Source: Catonia carolina (taxonomy: Eukaryota; Arthropoda; Insecta; Hemiptera; Achilidae). From it: DNA of 64,000 nucleotides. The notes beneath the pieces were generated by a model. That model was not told the DNA's origin, did no database searches, and saw only the letters and a list, made by a program, of their open reading frames with translations. The translations under genes and the position numbers were made by a program. This document shows positions 38,401 through 46,200 of the stretch, one piece after another (within the stretch, counting starts at the first letter, position 1; each line of letters begins with the position of its first letter). The stretch covers positions 13,901,774-13,965,773 of the forward strand of contig JAQMRL010000014.1 of NCBI GenBank assembly GCA_035578175.1, read 5' to 3'.

Positions 38401-41400
38401 GCATAGCATATTTTCATACGTTACAAAAAAATCATTTCATCTTTCACAGTTACAACCCAACGTCGTCGCTAATGACCACTGTAGTTGATGCGACGTTAAA
38501 TAAACAAAAGGAAAAAAGTATTGACATTGTGACTTACCCTTCTGGTAACGCTTTGCAGTTTGCAGTCACTAAACTATGGCCAGGTTCATGGCCAGCGACA
38601 CTAATCGACCAAGAATTCACACTATTCGGTTTAATAGTTATTGTTTTCGGATAAACCGTCAACATATCCGGATGCTGGATCTCGAACACAACATCTGAAT
38701 CCGTCGTTGGATTCCCACTGAAACATAAAAAATTAAACATCATTTTAAAGATGTAACTGGAGTTAATGAAGATATCAAACAAGAGAAATAGAAAGGAATA
38801 TTATAATCATAAACAATATGGATTAGCTGATATGCTGCACAGGCCTGGGGTTATCGGCAGTACAATGAGGTGGAGAAATTGCAGAGATTTTTTGTAAAAA
38901 AATTGTTCGGGATGCCATATAATTCTCCCAACTACGTAATTAGCATAAGATGATAAGAGAAGAGATGCAAGACACGAGTGAATTATTGTGCCTCTTATAT
39001 GCATCCGCACATAATGTTTGTCAAGCTGAAATATTCGTATAATCTGATAATGCTGGCAAACATTCTGATTAGCTACGTCCACATTCGTACGATGTAGCAT
39101 GCGACATCGCATGTGCTTAGAGGCATGCCATTTCACCTGTCCGCACTTGTTTGAAGAGCTTAATGTCAAAAAAACAAAATGAATATTTTTTAACACTACA
39201 ATAAATTAAAGCCTGTTCTATCCTGCGTTGATTGGTTTGACTTTGATTATTTTATTTTGAAACTAGTCGGAGATACAGCAATTTACACATAAATAGTTAT
39301 CAGATTTTGGCCGGTTTTCCGTCCGTTACTCCATCCAGGCTTTTCATAAAAGAACAGCGTTTAAGTATGCTGAAGATCTGAAGTTTTTAAAATTCAAAAG
39401 AAAGGTTTTAGGTGTATGGTGGGAGCTAACCAGCTAACCTTACACACGCCACTATTTAAGGAGCTTAAATTGCTTACAGTTCCCTCTCTCTACATTTTTG
39501 AGTAAATTATGTATGTTAGGCAAAATAATTTTATACAGAATTTCAATGTTCACAATCATAACACGAGAAACAGAAATGATTATTATGTGGCTAATCACTC
39601 CACAAAATTGTTTGAAAAAAAACCTAATTATGCAGGGAGAAAATTCATGAATAAATTACCCAAATTTTTAAAATATTGTGATAATTTGCATGCCTTTAAA
39701 AAAAATTTGAAAAATACTTGATCGGTGAAACTTTTTATAGCGAACAAGAATTTCTTTCTTGATAGTAGTGATACATTGTGTGATTCTTATATGTATTTCA
39801 GGCGTTATCACTGATATGTCCTATACTCCCTTGGAGTCTCCAGAACACAAAAAAAAGGTAGGCCTAAAACAGACTGAATTAAATTTTGAGAAAAATTTTG
39901 GTAGGTAAATCAGCATTTTTCTCAAAATTTACGCCACCATTTTGAAAAACCCTGAATTAAAATAACAATATATTTAATAAATTAAAAAGATAATTCCTTC
40001 GAAAGCTCGAAGGAATTTAGGACTCATAGCTTGGATTAGTCATAATTTTAAATTTGAGAAGTCAGTACTTAGACTTTATAAGGGCCTTGTGCGTCCGGTC
40101 TTCGAATATTGTTCGACGGTGTGGAACTATAGAAGAGACGTCACAGAAAAGGAACTAGAGAGGGTGTAGAAAAGACTAATTCATAAGTTGGAATGTAGAT
40201 CTGGGAGAAAATTTTATGGCTATGAGGATGCTCTCTCATTCTACGGGCTTCAAAGTCTGAGCACACGGCGTAGAGTGATGGAAGTTCTATACATTTACAA
40301 CATTCTGCATTCACGAGTTGATGTTCTGGATATCTCAAAGATTTTTCTGAGGGTGCCTTGCACAGCTTTAAGAAGTTTCAGGCTGTTTGCTGGAGCCAAA
40401 AGAATTAAAATAGCTCCAATCAATAGATGTATAGCTACAGCCAATGAAATAAATGGAGAGGTAGATCTGTTTCACAGAGATGGTAAATTAAAGAAAAACT
40501 ATACAGGAAGGTGAAGGAAGGCTATAATTACTGTGTGATCTTTATGTTATTTTATGTATTTTTATGTTATTTGTGTCTATGTGGTGTGTGTTAAGCTCGG
40601 CGGCCGACTGTTTTCTAGTGAAGAAAGAATGACTACGTAAAGTTATAATGGTGCAGTATACTGAGGCGATATTCTATTGCTGTTCTACTGTACCACCTCG
40701 CATCCTTGCGAACAGCCATAGTAGTAAATGGAGACGGTGGGGTGTAGGGGAGTTTGGGAGCCCCCCAAAAAACGAAAAAAAAGAAAGATATAATGACTCT
40801 TACCTAAGATGTACAATCACCTCTTTGGTTTCATTGACAAGCACTGATAGATCATGTTCTTCGATGTACAGACCTGCTTCCGTTGATGCAGCATACACAT
40901 TATTAACACCTGGAATTAAAATCATAACACATTAACCAAAAATCTAAAATATAAATAAATTATTGCGTTTACAGTAACTACAGCTGAAATTCCACAACAC
41001 AACATCAATAACTTGAACTTCCTTTATTTCAAAATAAATTTGGTTTCCCTAGAATTTACTCGTTAATTTACATTAATTTACCATCGATAACTTAGATTTT
41101 ACTTTCTCTGGCCCTTTTATGAATAAATAGGGAAAATTCACATAACAGGCAGGTGGAATGTTAATTTATGTACACTCAATCTGTTAGTTCCAGGGGTACA
41201 AAAAAAAATTATTTATTTTACCCAGATCCCAAAAAGAACCTTAGAGATAAGTGTCACAATACGTATGAACATAAAATTTATCAATTTAATAATTAATTTA
41301 AGCTGATTAATTTAAGCATAACTTATTGTACATTGATATAAATATACAAGGTGTGGCTATTAAATAACGAGACTCACGTTGTAAAAAAATGTATTTTTAT

Positions 41401-43224
41401 TTAATACATAATCACTTATTGTCACTTTCAATATTCACTCCTTCTCTATCCCTACAATGCGAATTTTCCATGATTGGAAACAGTGCTGGAAGTCATCTTC
41501 TGTCAGCTCCTTCAGGACACATGCCACTCAAAAATGTTTGTACTGACACTTTGTACGCGATTGAAAATGACCCCAATTTTTTGGAAACGATGATAACATG
41601 TGATAAAACGTGGTTTTTTAATTATGATCCGGAAATGAAGCGCCAATCCATGCACTGGAAGAGTTGAAGTTCACAGAGAGCCAAAAAAGCTCGAATGAGA
41701 AAGTCAAAATTTAAAGCAAAGATGTTTGTTTTTTTATATCCATGGGATTGTGTACCTTCACTGGGTTCCTGAAGGTCAAACAATTAATCAATATTACTAC
41801 CTTGAGGTACTTTCTAAACTACGTCAAAGAGTAAGGAAAAAACGCCCCGAAATGTGGAAGGACAAATCATGGGTTCTTCACCAAGACAATGCGCCAGCTC
41901 TTTCCGCGTTATCTGTTAAGAGGTTCCTAGCCAAGTACAGCATTTCAGGGTTAGAACATCCACTTTATTCACCGGATATTGCACCATGTGACTTCTACCT
42001 GTTCCCTAAGGTGAAATCTGCATTGAAAAAGGGACAAGATTTGAGCCTGTGGAAGCTGTAAAAGAGAAAGCGGCACGTGTCCTGAAGGAGCTGACAAAAG
42101 ATGACTTCCAGCACTGTTTCCAACAATGGAAAATTTCCATGGAGCGTTGTAGAGATAGAGAAGGAGTGCGTATTGAAGGTAACAATAAGTGATTATGTAT
42201 AAAATATAAATAAAATTTTTTACAACGTCAGTCTCGTTATTTAATAACCACACCTCGTATATCGATGTATAGAATTATACAAAATGCATGATTTGATAAT
42301 AATTTCAATTTTGACAGCTTGATCAGTTGCAATGACAAGGGATTTATGTAATCTACATGGATTACAATATAGTAAAAGTACAATGTAGGCCAATGTCTCG
42401 TCAATCATTACAAATTTGTCAAGAGTACAACGCAATTCATTTAGGCTGTGTTTGATTTACTCACTTAAGACAAAGTAATCTTCAAATACAGTTACCGATA
42501 TTAACAAATATTTACCGTATTTGATAAAGGATGGACGTGAATAAAAATTCGAACATAATTATTAAAATTTCAGGGTTCAGGCTACTTTGACTTCTACCAG
42601 TAATTTACAAATCCCTTGGCCGCGTTACGAGTACTGGGTAGACCCGGAGAAAGATTACAAAGAGAGATGATAACGCTAAACATTTTTTCAGTTAATAATT
42701 TCACAATATCTCCTGAAATTACTAAAGTTAATGACGTTTATAATTCTAAAATTTTTACTTTCTCTTGCCTGTTGTAGTTTAGGTCATCAGCCAAAAGGCT
42801 GGTTTGAACCTGTAGAGGTTTTACTAAGTAAAACGAGGAGTGAGGTGGTTTACCGATGACTTCCTCACTGAATGGAAAAGTACGCTTATCAGCATGCCGG
42901 GCCCTCTGAAAAGCACATATTTTCCACTCTGCAAATGACACCTTTACTTCATTCACCACAGGGTCTGGCTGTATAATGAAATTCATTACTTTCAAAGGAG
43001 ATAACTCTGAATAACGTCTTTTACACCTCTACCTCTTCTGTTCTTAAATGATTCACTCATTGGCTGACCATGGGATATTCTCTTGCCGATATGAATATAT
43101 TTGAAGGAAAGTATTATTTTCATTTCGATTTTTCGAAATGAATTTTTACAGGATCTACTACACGTTTTCAGACCCTATGAACCCAAAAAAACTTGGTTTT
43201 AGCTATTGGTCTGTGTATGTGTGT

Positions 43225-43299
<75 letters not shown>

Positions 43300-46200
43300 T
43301 GTATGTGTGTGTGTGTGCGCGCGCACACACACACACACACACACACCCTAAAAGGGGTTTTAAAATGAAATACAGCTTACTGACTACACACATTGATTTA
43401 CAGATTAGAAAAAAATTTCTTAAAATCCTAGTTTGGAATGTAGCATTACGTCTGGGATGTAGCGAAACGTGGGTGATAGGGGCTGTAGAAATGAAGAGAA
43501 TAGAAGCTTTGTGGTGTTATAGGAAAATGTTAAAGATTATGTAGGTGGACAAAATAAATTTAGACCTTCTTAGACATGCAGATGAAAGAAGAAGTATACG
43601 GAAACATCAACCAGAAGAAGGGATAGGCTAGTGGGGAATATCTTAAGACATCCAGGTATCAATAATGGAGGGTAATATTGAGGGAGTGAATTGTAGGGGG
43701 AAGCAAAGATTAAAATATATAAAGCAAATTACAAAAGATGTAGGGAGTTATATGTACGTAGATATGAAACGATTTGCTCAAGATGGAACAGCTTGGAGAA
43801 CTGCATCAAACCAATTTGAGAGACTGATGACAAAAAAGAATGGCGTTTCTAATTGTACAATTTTTTAATATTAATTTACGAAAAAATTCTCAGCATTTAC
43901 CAACTAACAAAACTAATGAACGTACCAAATTTCAAACTTTCATCTTCATCAGCAATTAAGAAACAATTCTGCTTTTCTTCTGAGAAGCTCAAAAGTTTGT
44001 TTTTGAACAATAAAGTTGATTCACGAAAGAACTAAAAGTTCAAATAAAACAGTATTCTTTCAACACATCATTACTATCTTGATTTCATTTTAAAGAATCC
44101 AACCATATTAAAAGTACTATTACCGAACAAATCACTGTACAGTCCATAATAAAACTTAACACTTGCACAGATCTTGAAAAACTTTTCCATTAAAGTTTTC
44201 AATAAATGGTAAAATATTTTTGCAGACGGTAAACGGTTATTGATGAAAAAACCGGACGGATTTGATCAGGAATCAAACTCGGGAGCTCTAGCATAGAAGC
44301 CAACTGTGCTGATCGTTATAGTCAACTTGTCGTTAGTTGAAGTTTGAAGTAAGGGGGTAATTTAGAATTCTTTTTGATCATCTTAGAGTTCAGAAACACC
44401 CGTCAGACGTCTATCGTTTACCAGCGGCGGATATTCAGGTGAAGTAGGTGAAGACCTCTTCACCTTTGCACTGGATACCAGTTTGTCTCGGTTTTTAGAA
44501 ACACTAAACCTATTTTTGAAGACATGAGCCACCACTGGCATTGGAAACAATGTTAGAATCCGTGTATCCATTCAAAAGAAAACAAGTTCGAAGAATATCC
44601 ATTACATCTTTTACAACTGCCAATTATAAATTACAAGCGTAAAATTCTTTTATCGTGATGAATTGTTGAAAATCCAAAAATAAAAACATTTAAAAACACT
44701 AAAAACGCTTTAAAATAAACACTAAACAGTCCATATTTTTTATATTAAATCACTTTATTATATTTAACACTTGAAACACTTTCGTTGAATTCACTCCTAC
44801 AAACAATTCATTGGAACTTGAATCGGTTTCTTTACACCGAGTAAAATGATCCAAGATTTTTCAAGGCTAAGAAAAACAAAAATTACTTTATTTAAATTTA
44901 AAATTACATTAAACAATCCACTGTAATAGATTAATAGCTAATAATACATAAGACTATAATACCATCATTTGTGTATGTAATAATCACAAAATTAAAACCT
45001 AAAAAATTAAAAATTTGGTGTGAAACACTCACGCAATTTTCTTTTGGCAATATAAATTATGAAACATATAATTTAATTTTAATCATAAGTAAATGACGAA
45101 AAATGAAAATCAATTTCTATACAGTAAAACAGAACAAAAGGAAACCCTCCAGACTTATTAAAAATTCAAAAAATTGGTGTGAAAACTCACACAACTTTCT
45201 CTTGACAATCCAAATAATGAACAATAATCTAACATTGGTAATAAAACATTAGAAATAAACAAAAAACTAACCTCAATAAATATAACCTAATTTTAATAAT
45301 GAGTGAAAGACGCAAAATGAAAGTCAACCTCAATTTGGCTTAAAAATATGTCAAAATTACTCTTTCACGCTAAAATGGCTCTGTAGAGAAAAATTTTTTA
45401 AATAAAAGTTGTAGATCTTTTAATTTCCTATAAATTTGATTATATACACATTTGTCGTAAAATGCAAACTAAGGCTGAAATCGTAAAAAAAATCGATTTT
45501 TTTTACACGTATTCGTGAGAAAAACAGAAAATTGCTAATTACCGCTAAACTAAGCGTTATACGAAAAAATGTTTGAAATAAAAGTTGTAGGATTTTAAAT
45601 TGACTATAACTTTTATTATGTACATTTTCGCGCTAAAATACATATTTAAGCCGCAATCTTAAAAAAAAACGATTTTTTTTCGTACAAACAGCCTCCCCAA
45701 GAATTTCAGTAGACATGACGCCTACCCTTACCTTGTAGAGCATAAAAAATGTAGTAAATGAGGCGATTTTTTAAAAAATCGTAGAGCCGTTTTTGAGAAA
45801 ATCGCAAAAAAATGAAAAATGACACGAATAAACTACTACTTCCGGTTGACCGATTTTGATGAAAATGTTCGTGTCGGGTCCGGTAGCGGTGTGTAACAAG
45901 TTTCAAGTTTTAAGTTCGTACGATGTTCCGTTCTTGAGATATTTTGTTCACACACACACATACACACAAAGACCAATCGCTAAAAACATGTTTTTTGGGG
46001 TTCAGGGGTCTGAAAACGTGTAGATCCGTTGAAAACTCAAATTCGAAAAATATACATGAAAACAATACTTTCCTTCCTATATTCGTAGGATATTCATATA
46101 GGCAAGACAAAGTAAAATACCATTTTTTTCCTATTTTATGAGGAAAATGCAGAAAATCACTAATTGTCACAAAATTGAGCATTGCACAAAAAATTGTAAT

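Noticed and set aside
43138..43393. Glu-Arg and Leu-Ser repeat frames
   Set aside because: They are translations of the (GA)n and (CA)n tract.
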